In this document: piece by piece, positions 24,361-35,490 of the stretch
How positions within the stretch are numbered: position 1 is the stretch's first letter
Layout: each line of letters begins with the position of its first letter
The notes under the pieces: generated by a model
Told to the model about the DNA's origin: nothing
Seen by the model: the letters and a program-made list of their open reading frames with translations, nothing else
The model's database searches: none
Translations under genes and position numbers: made by a program
Origin: Liolophura sinensis
Taxonomy: Eukaryota > Mollusca > Polyplacophora > Chitonida > Chitonidae
Direction of reading: 5' to 3'
Length of the DNA: 64,000 bases
Assembly (NCBI RefSeq): GCF_032854445.1
Contig: NC_088307.1
Location: 9,734,001-9,798,000, forward strand

Positions 24361-24865
24361 GTAAGTGAGTCAGTACGACGTGAAACCCCAAGCACTCACT
24401 CACTCACTCACTATAACTGAGTCAGTACGACGTTAAACCCCAAGCACTCTCTCCACTCACTCGCTATACTGAGTCAGTACGACGTTAAACCCCAAGCACT
24501 CCTCACTCACTATAACTGTCAGTTCGACATTAAACGCCAAGCACTCACTCACTTCGCTATACTGAGTCAGTACGACGTTAAACCCAAATACTCTCTCACT
24601 CACTATAACAGAGTCAGTACGACTTTAAACCCCAAGCACTCTCTCACTCACTCACTATAACTGAGTCAAGTACGACGTTAAACCCCAAATACTCTCTTCA
24701 CTCAACTATAACTGAGTGAGCTCAACATTAACGCCAAGCACTCACTCACTCACACACTATAACTGAGTCAGTACGACGTTAAACCCCAAGCACTCTCCAC
24801 TCACTATAACTGTCAGTTCGACATTAAACGCCAAGCACTCACTTTCTCACTATAACTGAGTCAAA
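24360..24865 (+). repeat. Tandem array derived from a SINE family B tail
   Basis: About ten irregular units of roughly 48 bp, each with GAGTCAGTACGACGTTAAAC, CCCAAGCACTC and a variable run of ACTC. This is the 3' end of SINE B (compare 63483-63545) amplified head to tail. Confidence 0.85.
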
Positions 24866-24893
24866 TTTTGAGATTAGGCTTGTAAGTTGATAG

Positions 24894-25090
24894 GGTGCCT
24901 CCTTGGTCGAGGCTGTTAGCCTCCAGTGCAGCGCAATGACCCACGAATCTCTCACCAATACGGTCTCTCTCTCACCAATGCGTTTGCTGGAAGGGAAGCC
25001 TGCCAGCAACCTGTGGATGGTCGTGGGTTTCCCCCTTTTTCTCTACCCGGTTTCCTCCCATCACAATACTGGCTGTCGTCTTACTTAAGA
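24894..25090 (+). repeat. SINE family A copy, degenerate
   Basis: Recognisable from GGTGCCTCCTTGGTCGAGGC through the GGATGGTCGTGGGTTTCCCC motif. The tail is missing. Confidence 0.7.
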
Positions 25091-25529
25091 ATGGTTGGTT
25101 CGACTAAGTTCTTTGGTATGCTATACAGGTGAAAACTAAAGTTAGAACCCAACAAAAAACTAATGTATATCTGTTTCTCGCTGCACAAAGTTCTTCGACC
25201 TTCAGCCACGCGCACACACAGTCTATAGACCACTAAAGCGGATCGTCACTGGCGTGCACTGTGCTTTCGGCAATGTTGATTCTTCCCGATCCATACCACC
25301 AGAGGGCCGTTAAGGTCGAACGAGAGCCACCTTACGGCCGCGAGAGTATCTAAGGCCAACACTAACGGTTAGATTTCACACCTTTTCCAGCGGCATTTAG
25401 TGCTTACCCATGCAGTAGCAATCAAATATTTTGGATGATGTTGCATATATAGGTTCCACAGAGAACCAATTATGAGAGCAAAGAACCACGCGGTTCTCTG
25501 AAGAATCATGAAGAACCAAGATTTCTGAG

Positions 25530-25598
25530 AGTGTATAAATGAAATATTCTTGAGTGTGGCATAAAACACCAATCAAATAAATAAATAAATAAATATAA
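25530..25598 (+). repeat. SINE family A 3' end
   Basis: Only GTATAAATGAAATATTCTTG through the AATA tail is left. Confidence 0.75.
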
Positions 25599-25599
25599 G

Positions 25600-26440
25600 T
25601 TGATAATATTTTCCCAATAAACAAAAACCACTCTGGTATGTACAAGTGAAATATCCTATGGCGTTAAGATCCATTGAATTGAATGGGGGTCAGATAACAA
25701 ACACAACTTTTTCGACCCGCAGGTGGATCTGATCAGCTGGATTTCTCAGACGTGCTGAAGTGTTAAGTGCGAAGATCTCGCACGAAGCGAGTTTCGACAA
25801 GTGACCGCGGATTTTTTGTCCTTACCCAAAACATTTGCGAACGATGGAGAGTGAAAACGACCGTATGCTACCGATCGGGAAAGCCCTGGCTCTCTAGCAG
25901 AAACTCGTTTCGTATCAGACCTGCTTTAGGTTATTGGAGATGACAACAACACCAGCAACAACAACAATTATGAAGTCCTATCGAGACACTCCACTTAATC
26001 TGTATCCACTTATCCTCATTTTTCAAAACCTTCGTAAATGGAATCAATCACATTTAATTATTTGAATTTTATCGTGTCATTTAATTAGAAATATTTATAC
26101 TGTATGGTGTCACTGACGTCTCTGTGACTTATTCTATCTTTCATGTGGATATTAACAAAATTTCAGTGTATTATGCACTACCAGTTATTAAGAGTCATTC
26201 TAACTGTAAAAGTATAGTTTACAGTCTGTAATAAGGACAATGCTCTGACGTCTTGTGTCCCCAACATAGCCATGATCGTATATGATCTATGAAGCCCATG
26301 TAAGAAGTCAGCTCTTTTCCGTTTAATGTGGTTTTAGTCTCCGCTTTTCTCTAGCTATGCACTGCATATATTTCATATTGCCGAATCGTGTACATATAAG
26401 ACTATGACGTCATCTGTGCACAACATTGTCAGTTTCCATA
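25600..26440. other. Intergenic, no gene seen
   Basis: No open frame with recognisable features and no family A, B or C repeat. AT-rich from about 26030. Confidence 0.4.
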
Positions 26441-26455
26441 CAACGTCGATTACGC

Positions 26456-26732
26456 AGGGGCCTCCGTGGCTCAGTCGGTTAGCGCGCTAGCGCAGCGTAA
26501 TGACCCAGGAGCCTCTCACCAATGCGGTCGCTGTGAGTTCAAGTCCAGCTCATGCTGGCTTCCTCTCCGGCCGTAAGTGGGAAGGTCTGCCAGCAACCTG
26601 CGGATGGTCGTGGGTTTCCCCCGGGCTCTGCCCGGTTTCCACCCACCATAATGCTGGCCGCCGTCGTATAAGTGAAATATTCTTGAGTACGGCGTAAAAC
26701 ATCAATCAAATAAAATAAATAAATAAATAAAT
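26456..26732 (+). repeat. SINE family A, intact reference copy with 14-bp target-site duplication
   Basis: tRNA-derived short retroelement. The head has a box A-like TGGCTCAGTCGG and a box B-like GAGTTCAAGTCC, matching internal RNA polymerase III promoter elements. A conserved body (GGATGGTCGTGGGTTTCCCC ... CTGGCCGCCGTCGTATAAGT) ends in CACCAATCAAATAAA-type sequence and an AATA tail. The flanks carry the same 14 bases, AACGTCGATTACGC, at 26442-26455 and 26733-26746: a target-site duplication that marks retroposition by a LINE partner. This is the best-preserved copy in the window. Confidence 0.95.
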
Positions 26733-26746
26733 AACGTCGATTACGC

Positions 26747-27840
26747 TTTGTTTTCTCTTCTGCTTTGGTCTCCACTTTTGTTCAGGAGTTAATCATATAT
26801 TTTTGTCATCCGTTTTGCGGATTAAAAAATAAGAAATACTACAAATCTGTATTTTCGTCTTTTGTAATTTCGGGTTACGTGGTTGAGTTGACGGGAACTA
26901 TTTAGCGTATTTTTTATGCTCGAACTTGAAACAAAGTTGAGTACAATGTAAAACATTTTGACAGCTGTGGAGGATGGAAACCTATTATATATGTTAGACT
27001 ATATGTTTTTTTCCTTTAAATGTTAGAAATGAACATTTTGTAAGAATGCTTTGTAAATGTTGTACTTTTTGTAGTATTGTTGTAGTATTTATTTACTTGA
27101 CTGGTGTTTTACGCCGTACTTAAGAATGTTTCACTCATATATACCATGGTATCACTGAATATGCATATTTTATGCCCAGCCGACGGTGCTGCAATGATCT
27201 CCGTGCAATAACCGAATTCGTGATGGCAAAATTTTTGTGCAGGTTGACCTTCATGGATCTTGGCATCAAAGTTGAAATTCTGATCTTTGGTGCATAACAT
27301 ACGCATTGTCAATGATGCTCATTGGTCGATGGCTTCTGCACAAAGGCTTCATCCTCCAAACGTAGGTTACATATATATTCCGTCAGTTATACAGCATGTA
27401 TTTTTGTCTTTACCATTCACTGAAATTACGGAACGATCGGAGTTAATGCCACACAGGCATTATTTCATCCTTTCGCTCGTGCAGTGTGTGAAATAACCAT
27501 TAAACATCAACATTTTCTGACAATCACTGGGTTCGTCAACCTTACTTACCTGGTGCATCGTTGTCACAGCTGCAGGGATCGATTTCGCCATGTAAGTACA
27601 GGTAAGTATGTGGTAAGCTACTACATGAGGCACAAATATCACCTGGTGTACCAACTGTTAAATATTCTTGAAAAACCTTGAAAAAATAAGACCCACGAGA
27701 AAGGTATTAATTTAATCAGCTGGATCCTTTAAAATGCTATACTGTTTGGCACGATGTGCATGCGAAGAAGAAATACCTGTAATTGGTTATTGTGGAATCA
27801 GCTGTGTCGAGATAGGCGATATTGACGTAAGAATACACAG
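26747..27840. other. Intergenic upstream of the tyrosine-rich gene
   Basis: Apart from the SINE A fragment at 27085-27150, no repeats or genes were recognised. The promoter of the downstream gene must lie at its right end, but no clear TATA box can be singled out. Confidence 0.4.
27085..27150 (-). repeat. SINE family A 3' fragment
   Basis: Tail and last part of the body only (CTGGTGTTTTACGCCGTACT). Confidence 0.7.
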
Positions 27841-27945
27841 ATGGTCAAACAGGACGACAGCTAATTGAGAATTTAAGAAATCTTTAAATTACTCAGAAAA
27901 TAGAGATATAACACTCAGTTCTGGAGGGTCGTCCAGTCTGGCAAC

Positions 27946-30900
27946 ATGAAGTCGTTTCTGCTTTTCCTTCTGGTGACCGTTCTTTGTAGAAGCCAAGCTG
28001 AGGTAAGTAGGTTTGTGAGAAATTTTGAATTATGGGCTATTATCACAAAACAACGTCGTTTTGAACAATAAAGCATTTTTGCACAGAATAAGAACATGTC
28101 TGTTAAAGGGAAGTAATCTATAAAGCTAATAAATAAATCTTTTGTTGAAAATAGCTGTAAAATTTCTTTCCTCATTTCTGACCATTTGTGTTCTGTTTGG
28201 ACAGTTTTAACCGTGTTTGTTTTAATTTGGATGTATTTGAGTTTTACGCCACCCACATAAAGTTCAAATTTTTCTTTGATCACTATCTTGTACACCTTAT
28301 ACGCACATTTCAAAATTCGTTGATCAGTATGTTTTACACAACACGCACATTTCAAACTTTTCTTTCAACAGTATTTTACACAACATGCTCATTTCAAACT
28401 TTTCTTTCAACAATATTTTACACAACAAACTAATTTCAAACTTTTCCGTTAACATTATCTTACACAACACGCGCATTCCAAACTTTTTCTTTTAACATTA
28501 TCTTGCACTACGTGCACATTTCAAACTTTTTCTTTCAACAGTATTTTATGTCATCCATCTATAAAAATTTTCCTGTGACCAATGCCATACACCACACGCT
28601 CATTTCAAGTTTTTGTTTAATCAGTGTTTCACACCAGACGCGTATTTCAAACATTTCTTTGAACAGTATCATACACAGCACGCTCATTTCAAACTCTTGT
28701 TTTAATATTATCTTGTACAACATTCTCATTTCAAACTTTTCCTGTAACATTGTCTTACACAACCCGTGCATTTCAAACTTTTCTTTCAACAGTATCAGAT
28801 TTCTTACACAATACATGCATTTCAAAATTCTGAACAAGGACTGTTTCCCGCCACAATGCAGGCCACCGTGGTGTATTAAGTGAAACATACTATCCAAAAA
28901 AAGAAACGCATAGGTGTTTTGTTTTAGTTTAAAATGAAATAAATACATTTTGTCTTCATTTCATGAGCAAAATGTGTTTTAATATTGTTAATAGTCACAG
29001 TTAGCACACATTTTAGTCCTCAAAACATTTCTTGGTTGAAAATGTTGAGTTTGGAGGCCGTTTTTGGAAGAAGTAAAAAATACAGCACCACACTGCATCA
29101 CGTGCAGTCTTACACGCCGAACTTACGCATGGAAAGCATGCAGTGTGTGACTATAAAACCGCAACTTCGGGCCGGAAATCGGCGTCTTTCAAGTGGTGTT
29201 TTCAAGCTGATTCAACATGCCGTCTTGACACTGTCACAAGAAATATTGCCATTGGAAGACTGCAAGCTGGAGAGTCCCAATCGTCCATTTCTAGGCGTCT
29301 ACACGTCAGCCAGAGCGGCTTGCTGCCCGCTACAACAATACTGGGACAACAAATGACCGCCGGCGTTCAGGTCGACCACGTGTCACTACAGCAGCCCAAG
29401 ATCGCTACATAAAGGTCCTCCATTTGCGTGATCGTTGTGCTACAGCTGAAAGCACAGCAGCCAGCATACCGGGAGTGAGGAGGATATCTGGTCAGACAGT
29501 GCGGAACAGGCTGAGGGAACATGGACTGAGAGCCAGGAGGCCCTATGTTGGGATCGTGCTGCGTCCTCACCATCGCGCCAATCGCCTCCGATGGTGTAAC
29601 AACGTGACTGCATGGAATCTACGCAACTGGCGACGCATTTGGTTCAGTGATGAGTCCAGATTCCTATTGCAGAGACGTGATGGTAGAAACCGGGTTTACA
29701 GACGTGCTCACGAACGTTATGCCCCTAACTGCGTACGCCAAGTGGACAGATTTGGTGGAGGGAGTGTGATGATGTGGGCAGCAATATCGTATACTGGTCG
29801 TACAAATCTTGTCCACGTTCAGGGAAATCTTACGGCCGTACGCTACCGAGACACCATCCTGCAGTCACACCTCTTACCTGTCATTGACGTTCAGCGGGAG
29901 TTGTTCCAGCAGGACAACGCCAGACCGCACACGGCACGTGTCACAAGGGACTTCCTCGCCGAAAACAATGTAAATGTGCTACCCTGGCCGTCCCGTTCCC
30001 CGGATCTTAACCCAATTGAGCATCTGTCGGATGAACTTGATCGACGTCTACGCCAACGTCAACCTCAACCCCAAACGCTTCAAGAGCAAGTTGCATGTTT
30101 GCAGGAGGAGTGGCAGAACATTCCCCAGGCCTCTATCCAGCGTCTCATCCAGTCCATGACAAGGCGTGTCAGAACTGTTATTCGTGCCCGTGGTGGTCAC
30201 AACAGATACTGACATTCCACTCAAGTGGGAGACTCATTGTGAGTGTCTTACCTCAAGTTGATGGCCTTGTTGTCTAGATATGGACCCTTCCTTAATCTGT
30301 GTAAAAAAATATTTGCAGAATAGCAATTCTTATTTAGTTATGCATAATTGAAAAGACTGCATCACCTCCGCAAAAAACCGGGCTATGCGTTTCTTTTTTT
30401 GGATAGTATATTCTTGAGTCCCGCGTAAAACCAACAATCAAATAAATAAATGGTAATCTGATCCCCACTGTCGTGTTTTGATTACAGGCAGCTGCTCTCA
30501 GCAGGGACGTCCGCCAAACGGGCACAGGTTAGTAACCCGGCCTTCCATCATACAGACTGTTTGTTGGGCCTTGGAGACAGTAAGCGGTCGTACGACTGTT
30601 TGTGCTCTCCGACGGTATTTATTTAGTTATTTGATTGGTTTATTACGCCACATTCAAGAATATTTCACTTATACGTCGGCGGCCAACATTATGATGGGAG
30701 GAAACCGGGCAGAACCCGGGGAAACCCACGACCATCCGCTGGTTGCCAGAAGACCTCCCCACTTGCATCTGGAGAGGAAGCCAGCATGAGCTGGACTTGA
30801 ACTCACAGCTACAGCATTGGTGAGGGCTCCTAGGACGTTACGCTGCGCTAGTGCGCTAACCGACTGAGCCACGGAGACCCCCCTGTCATGGGGGGTCGAA

Positions 30901-33900
30901 CATGGCGCATAACAACAACAATCATGTTCATAAACAGCAATCACTATACTTTTGGGGGCTTTTTGCTAAAGAAGTCAATGTGTAATCGAAAATCCCGTTG
31001 ATGTTGAAGTTGAAGTGGACCTTACTCAAATGCGGGTATTTCAAAGATACTTCTTTACCCATTCTTTCTTAATCAGAAAAAAAAGATAGGCTATTTACAA
31101 CCAGTCAACCAGTCACTGCGTTAAGACCTTCATGTTGAACGCCAAACGAGGAAGTTACAACTTCCTCTTTTAGAGTCTTAGGTGTGACTCGACCCAGGAT
31201 ACATCCTGGATGTATTTACCAACTGTGCTATCCGGGCTAGTGTAACAAGAATTGAAGCTTATTCTTTATTGATTATATTGATTATTAATATTCCCTTTTT
31301 CTAATTTATAATATATAACTCCACGTAAATTATAAAACTTTGCTGCCACATTTTCTTCAGATGTGGAAGACCTCATCGATGTTTACCATCGTGCAAAATC
31401 GCTGAACGAAGATGCTCAAAACAAAGAATCACAAGCCGTGGATGACCTGATAAAATATATACAAACCAGTGTCTCGTCATACCATGGTAGCCCGTACTAC
31501 TACAGCAGTCCGTACTATTATAGCAGCCCATACTACTACAGCAGCCAGTACTACTACAGCAGCCGGTACTACTACAACAGCCCATACTACTACAGCAGCT
31601 CATATTACCATAGCGACCGGCACTATTACAGCAGCTCGTACTACTACAGCAGCCCGCACTACTACAGCAGCTCATATTACCATAGCGACCGGCACTATTA
31701 CAGCAGCTCGTACTACTACAGCAGCCCGCACTACTACAGCAGCTCATATTACCATAGCGACCGGTACTATTACAGCAGCCCGTACTACTACACCAGCCCG
31801 CACTACTACAGCAGCCCATATTACTACAGCAGTCCGTACTACTACAGCAGTCCATACTACTGCAGAAGTCCCCAGTACTACAGCAGTCCATATTACTACA
31901 GCAGTCCGTATTACTATAGCAGCCAGTATTACTACAGCAGCAGGTACTACTACAACAGCCCGTACTATTACAGCAGCCCGTACTACGACAGAAGTCCATA
32001 CTACTACAGCAGCCAGTACTACGCTAGCAGTCCGTATTACTACAGCAGCAGGTACTACTACAGCAGCCCGTATTACTATAGCAGCCCGTATTACTACAGC
32101 AGCCCTAACTATTACAGCAACAGGTACTACTACAGCAGCAGGTACTATTACAGCAGCCCATACTACTACAGCAGCTCGTACTACTACAGCAGCCCTAACT
32201 ACTACAGCAACAGGTACTACTACAGCAGCAGGTACTATTACAGCAGCCCGTACTACTACAGCAGCTCGTACTATTACAACAGCCCGTATTACTACAGCAG
32301 CCCGTACTATTACAGCAGCAGGTACTACTATAGCAGCCCGTATTACAGCAGCAGTCCGTATTACAGCAGCAGTCCGTACTACTACAGTAGTCCATACTAC
32401 TACAGCAGCCAGTACTACTATAGCAGCCCGTATTACTACAGCACCTCATATTACCATAGCGACCGGTACTATTACAGCAGCCCGTACTATTACAGCAGCC
32501 CATACTACTACAGCAGCCGGTACTACTATAGCAGTCCGTATTACTACAGCAGTCTGTACTATTACAGCAGCCCTAACTACTACAGCAACAGGTACTACCA
32601 CAGCAGCCCATATTACTACAGCAGCAGGTACTACTACAGCAGTTCGTATTACTACAGCAGCCCGTACTATTACAGCAGCCCTAACTACTACAGCAGCAGG
32701 TACTACTACAGCAACTCCTACTATTACAACAGCCCGTATTACTACAGCAGCCCGTATTATTACAGCAGCAGGTACTACTACAGCAGCCCGTATTACTACA
32801 GCAGCCCGTACTATTACAGCAGCCCATACTACTACAGCAGCCCGTATTACTACAGCAGCAGGTACTACTACAGCAACTCATATTACTATAGCAGCCCGTA
32901 CTACTACAGCAACCCGTCCTACTACAGCAGTCCATACTACTACAGCAGCCAGTACTACTATAGCAGCCCGTATTACTACAGCAGCCCGTACTACTACAGC
33001 AGTTCGTATTACTACAGCAGCCCGTACTATTACAGCAGCCCTAACTACTACAGCAGCCCGTACTATTACAGCAGCCCTAACTACTACAGCAGCAGGTACT
33101 ACTACAGCAGTCCGTACTATTACAGCAGCCCGTATTACTACAGCAGCCCGTATTATTACAGCAGCAGGTACTACTACAGCAGTCCGTACTATTACAGCAG
33201 CCCTAACTACTACAGCAGCAGGTACTACTACAGCAGTCCGTACTATTACAGCAGCCCGTATTACTACAGCAGCCCGTATTATTACAGCAGCAGGTACTAC
33301 TACAGCAGTTCATATTACTACAGCAGCCCGTACTATTACAGCAGCCCGTACTACTACAGCAGCTCGTACTATTACAACAGCCCGTATTACTACAGCAGCC
33401 CGTATTATTACAGCAGCAGGTACTACTACAGCAGCCCGTATTACTACAACAGCCCATACTATTACAGCAGCCCATACTACTACAGCAGCCCGTATTACTA
33501 CAGCAGCAGGTACTACTACAGCAACTCATATTACTATAGCAGCCAGCACTACTATAGCAGCCCGTACTACGACAGAAGTCCATACTACTACAGCAGCCAG
33601 TACTACTATAGCAGCCCGTATTACTACAGCAGCCCGTACTACTACAGCAGTTCGTATTACTACAGCAGCCCGTACTATTACAGCAGCCCTAACTACTACA
33701 GCAGCAGGTACTACTACAGCAGTCCGTACTATTACAGCAGCCCATACCACAACAGCAGCCCGTATTATTACAGCAGCCCGCACTACTACAGCAGCCCGTA
33801 TTACTACAGCAGTCCGTACTACTACAGCAGTCAGTATTACTACAGCAGCCCGTACTACTACAGCAGCCCTAACTACTACAGCAGCTCGTACTACTACAGC

Positions 33901-34881
33901 AGCCCGTATTACTACAGCAGCCCGTATTACTACAGCAGCCCGTACTACTACAGCAGTTCGTATTACTACAGCAGCCCGTACTATTACAGCAGCCCTAACT
34001 ACTACAGCAGCAGGTACTACTACAGCAGTCCGTACTATTACAGCAGCCCATACTACAACAGCAGCCCGTATTATTACAGCAGTCCGTACTATTACAGCAG
34101 CCCATACTACAACAGCAGCCCGTATTATTACAGCAGCAGATACTACTACAGCAGCCCGTATTACTACAGCAGTCCGTACTACTACAGCAGTCAGTATTAC
34201 TACAGCAGCCCGTACTACTACAGCAGCCCTAACTACTACAGCAGCCCTAACTACTACAGCAGCAAGTACTACTACAGCAGCCCGTATTACTACAGCAGCC
34301 CGTATTACTACAGCAGCAGGTACTACTACAGCAGTTCGTATTACTACAGCAGCCCGTACTATTACAGCAGCCCTAACTACTACAGCAGCAGGTACTACTA
34401 CAGCAGCCCGTATTACTACAGCAGCCCGTATTACTACAGCAGCAGGTACTACTACAGCAGTTCGTATTACTACAGCAGCCCGTACTATTACAGCAGCCCT
34501 AACTACTACAGCAGTCCGTACTACTACAGCAGCCCTAACTACTACAGCAGCAGGTACTACTACAGCAGCCCGTATTACTACAGCAGCACATATTACTACA
34601 GCAGCAGGTACTACTACAGCAGTTCGTATTACTACAGCAGCCCGTACTATTACAGCAGCCCTAACTACTACAGCAGCACGTATTATTACAGCAGCAGATA
34701 CTACTACAGCAGCCCGTATTACTACAGCAGCCCGTACTACTACAGCAGTTCGTATTACTACAGCAGCCCGTACTACTACAGCAGCCCATACTACTACAGC
34801 AGCCCGTACTATTACAGCAGCCCGTACTACTACACCAGCGCGGATTACTACAACAGCCCGTTCGACTACAGCAGCTCTTAA
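27946..34881 (+). CDS. Secreted tyrosine-rich repeat protein, (X-Y-Y-Y-S-S)n, three exons
   Basis: Exons 27946-28002, 30488-30527 and 31361-34881 total 3618 nt, about 1205 residues and a TAA stop. Exon 1 encodes a clear signal peptide (MKSFLLFLLVTVLCRSQA) and ends at the donor GAG|GTAAGT. Exon 2 is short (AALSRDVRQTGT) and ends in phase 1. Exon 3 opens, in matching phase, with a non-repetitive, probably helical segment of about 45 residues (VEDLIDVYHRAKSLNEDAQ ... LIKYIQTSVSSYHG). The rest is about 188 copies of an 18-bp unit encoding X-Y-Y-Y-S-S, with X mostly Pro, also Arg, Ser, Gln or Thr, and sometimes N-Y-Y or H-Y-Y at the first Tyr. It ends ADYYNSPFDYSSS. Tyrosine is about half of the array; Arg gives positive charge and acidic residues are rare. 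It contains no transmembrane segment and essentially no Cys. I do not recognise the family. Extreme Tyr content plus secretion fits a material that is cross-linked through Tyr or dopa, such as periostracum, byssal or other adhesive, or shell matrix (inference). Confidence 0.85.
28225..28845 (+). repeat. 42-bp minisatellite in intron 1
   Basis: About 13-14 diverged units of roughly 42 bp with the core CATTTCAAACTTTTCTTTCA followed by ACAGTATTTTACACAACAC. Each unit resembles a pyrimidine tract followed by AG. The open frames crossing it are by-products of the repeat. Confidence 0.85.
28890..30406 (+). mobile_element. Tc1/mariner-type DNA transposon, complete ends, broken transposase
   Basis: The 24-bp terminal inverted repeats are perfect: 28890-28913 begins CTATCCAAAAAAAGAAACGC, and 30383-30406 is its exact reverse complement. 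TA lies on both sides (28888-28889 and 30407-30408), the TA target duplication typical of the superfamily. Length is 1517 bp. It sits inside a SINE A copy within intron 1 of the tyrosine-rich gene, same strand. The intact ends and TA duplication suggest a fairly recent insertion; the internal gene is no longer open. Confidence 0.95.
29152..30212 (+). pseudogene. Tc1-type DD34E transposase, frameshifted
   Basis: The catalytic part is open from about 29345 to the stop at 30210-30212. It carries FSDES (first Asp), FQQDNARPH (second Asp) and NPIEH (Glu), with 34 residues between the last two: the DD34E signature of Tc1 elements. The helix-turn-helix DNA-binding part (IAIGRLQAGESQSSISRRLH) is in a different frame, so there is a 1-nt-type frame change at about 29310-29325. 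A second disruption lies near the expected start at about 29217, where CGTCTTGACACTGTC is reached only from another frame. TTG, not ATG, opens the long frame. The protein is probably not made by this copy. Confidence 0.9.
30616..30883 (-). repeat. SINE family A copy, full length
   Basis: Complete with tRNA-like head (GGCTCAGTCGGTTAGCGCAC on the minus strand), in intron 2 of the tyrosine-rich gene. Confidence 0.9.
31115..31250 (-). repeat. SINE family B, head portion
   Basis: Covers AACGCCAAACGAGGAAGTTA to the tRNA-like head, with its ACTGTGCTATCCGGGC end at about 31219-31234. The tail half is absent. Confidence 0.75.
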
Positions 34882-35145
34882 CACTACAACAGTCCGTTCG
34901 ACTACAGCGGCCCGCACCATTAAAGATCCAACATTAAAAATACGACATGGGGTCTTCGTGACGTTTTACTTGAGAAGTTAGCAAAGCAGCAAATAACATA
35001 CTATTCAATATTTCTCTGATTTGAACATTTATGCAATTTATTAATTTTGTTCAGTTTGTTATGTGGTTTTATCGATTTAATTAAGAATTTTCACCTAGAG
35101 GAGGGCTGTCAGACTTTATTCCTCAAGAAGGAAGTACCCAGGGTA

Positions 35146-35160
35146 AATAAATCGAATAAA
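35146..35160 (+). terminator. Poly(A) signals of the tyrosine-rich gene
   Basis: AATAAA at 35146-35151 and again at 35155-35160, about 265 nt past the stop, followed by further AATAAA-like sequences to 35190. Confidence 0.5.
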
Positions 35161-35217
35161 TGAATACATAAATCAATAAATAAAGAAATAAAAACTTGAG
35201 ATCTTTGAATTTATTTA

Positions 35218-35490
35218 ACCCGTACTACTACAGCAGCTCATATTACTATAGCAGCTCGTACTATTACAGCAGCCCTAACTACTACAGCAGCAGGTAGTAC
35301 TACAGCAGTCCGTACTATTACAGCAGCCCGTATTACTACAGCAGCCCGTATTATTACAGCAGCAGGTACTACTACAGCAGTCCGTACTATTACAGCAGCC
35401 CGTACTATTACAGCAGCCCGTACTCTTGCAGCGGACCGTATTACTACAGCAGCAGTACGTATTATTACAGCAGCCATACCATAACCAGTG
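35218..35490 (+). pseudogene. Detached block of the YYYSS-coding repeat
   Basis: About 15 units of the same 18-bp repeat, starting abruptly 337 bp after the gene's stop and beyond its poly(A) signals. In the Tyr frame it has a TAG where other copies read TAC (around 35297), then a decayed end (TACTCTTGCAGCGGACCG). There is no start codon, signal peptide or splice acceptor before it. It is probably a non-coding remnant or fragment of a duplicated repeat exon. Confidence 0.7.

Larger units (their letters stand above)
28846..30452 (+). repeat. SINE family A 3' part, split by a Tc1-type element
   Basis: The SINE body (CACAATGCAGGCCACCGTGG) runs to 28889 and resumes at 30407 (TATTCTTGAGTCCCGCGTAA) with its AATA tail. 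The element between is a later insertion. Confidence 0.85.

Noticed and set aside
24360-24865. CRISPR-like repeat array
   Set aside because: Units vary in length and end in simple ACTC runs, and the genome is eukaryotic; it is a SINE-derived satellite.
26456-26560. tRNA gene at the head of SINE A
   Set aside because: Box A and B-like motifs are present, but the sequence cannot fold as a full tRNA and is followed by the SINE body; it is a retroelement head.
28559-28948. 129-codon minus-strand frame in the intron 1 array
   Set aside because: Repeat-driven open frame in a minisatellite; peptide cycles every 14 residues.
33526-34920. 464-codon minus-strand frame rich in Val/Ala
   Set aside because: It is the reverse reading of the stop-free 18-bp repeat of the tyrosine-rich gene; no start, signal or splice context supports it.
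31469-34981. 1170-codon Thr/Ala-rich forward frame
   Set aside because: Alternative register of the same repeat; the phase of exons 1 and 2 selects the YYYSS frame.
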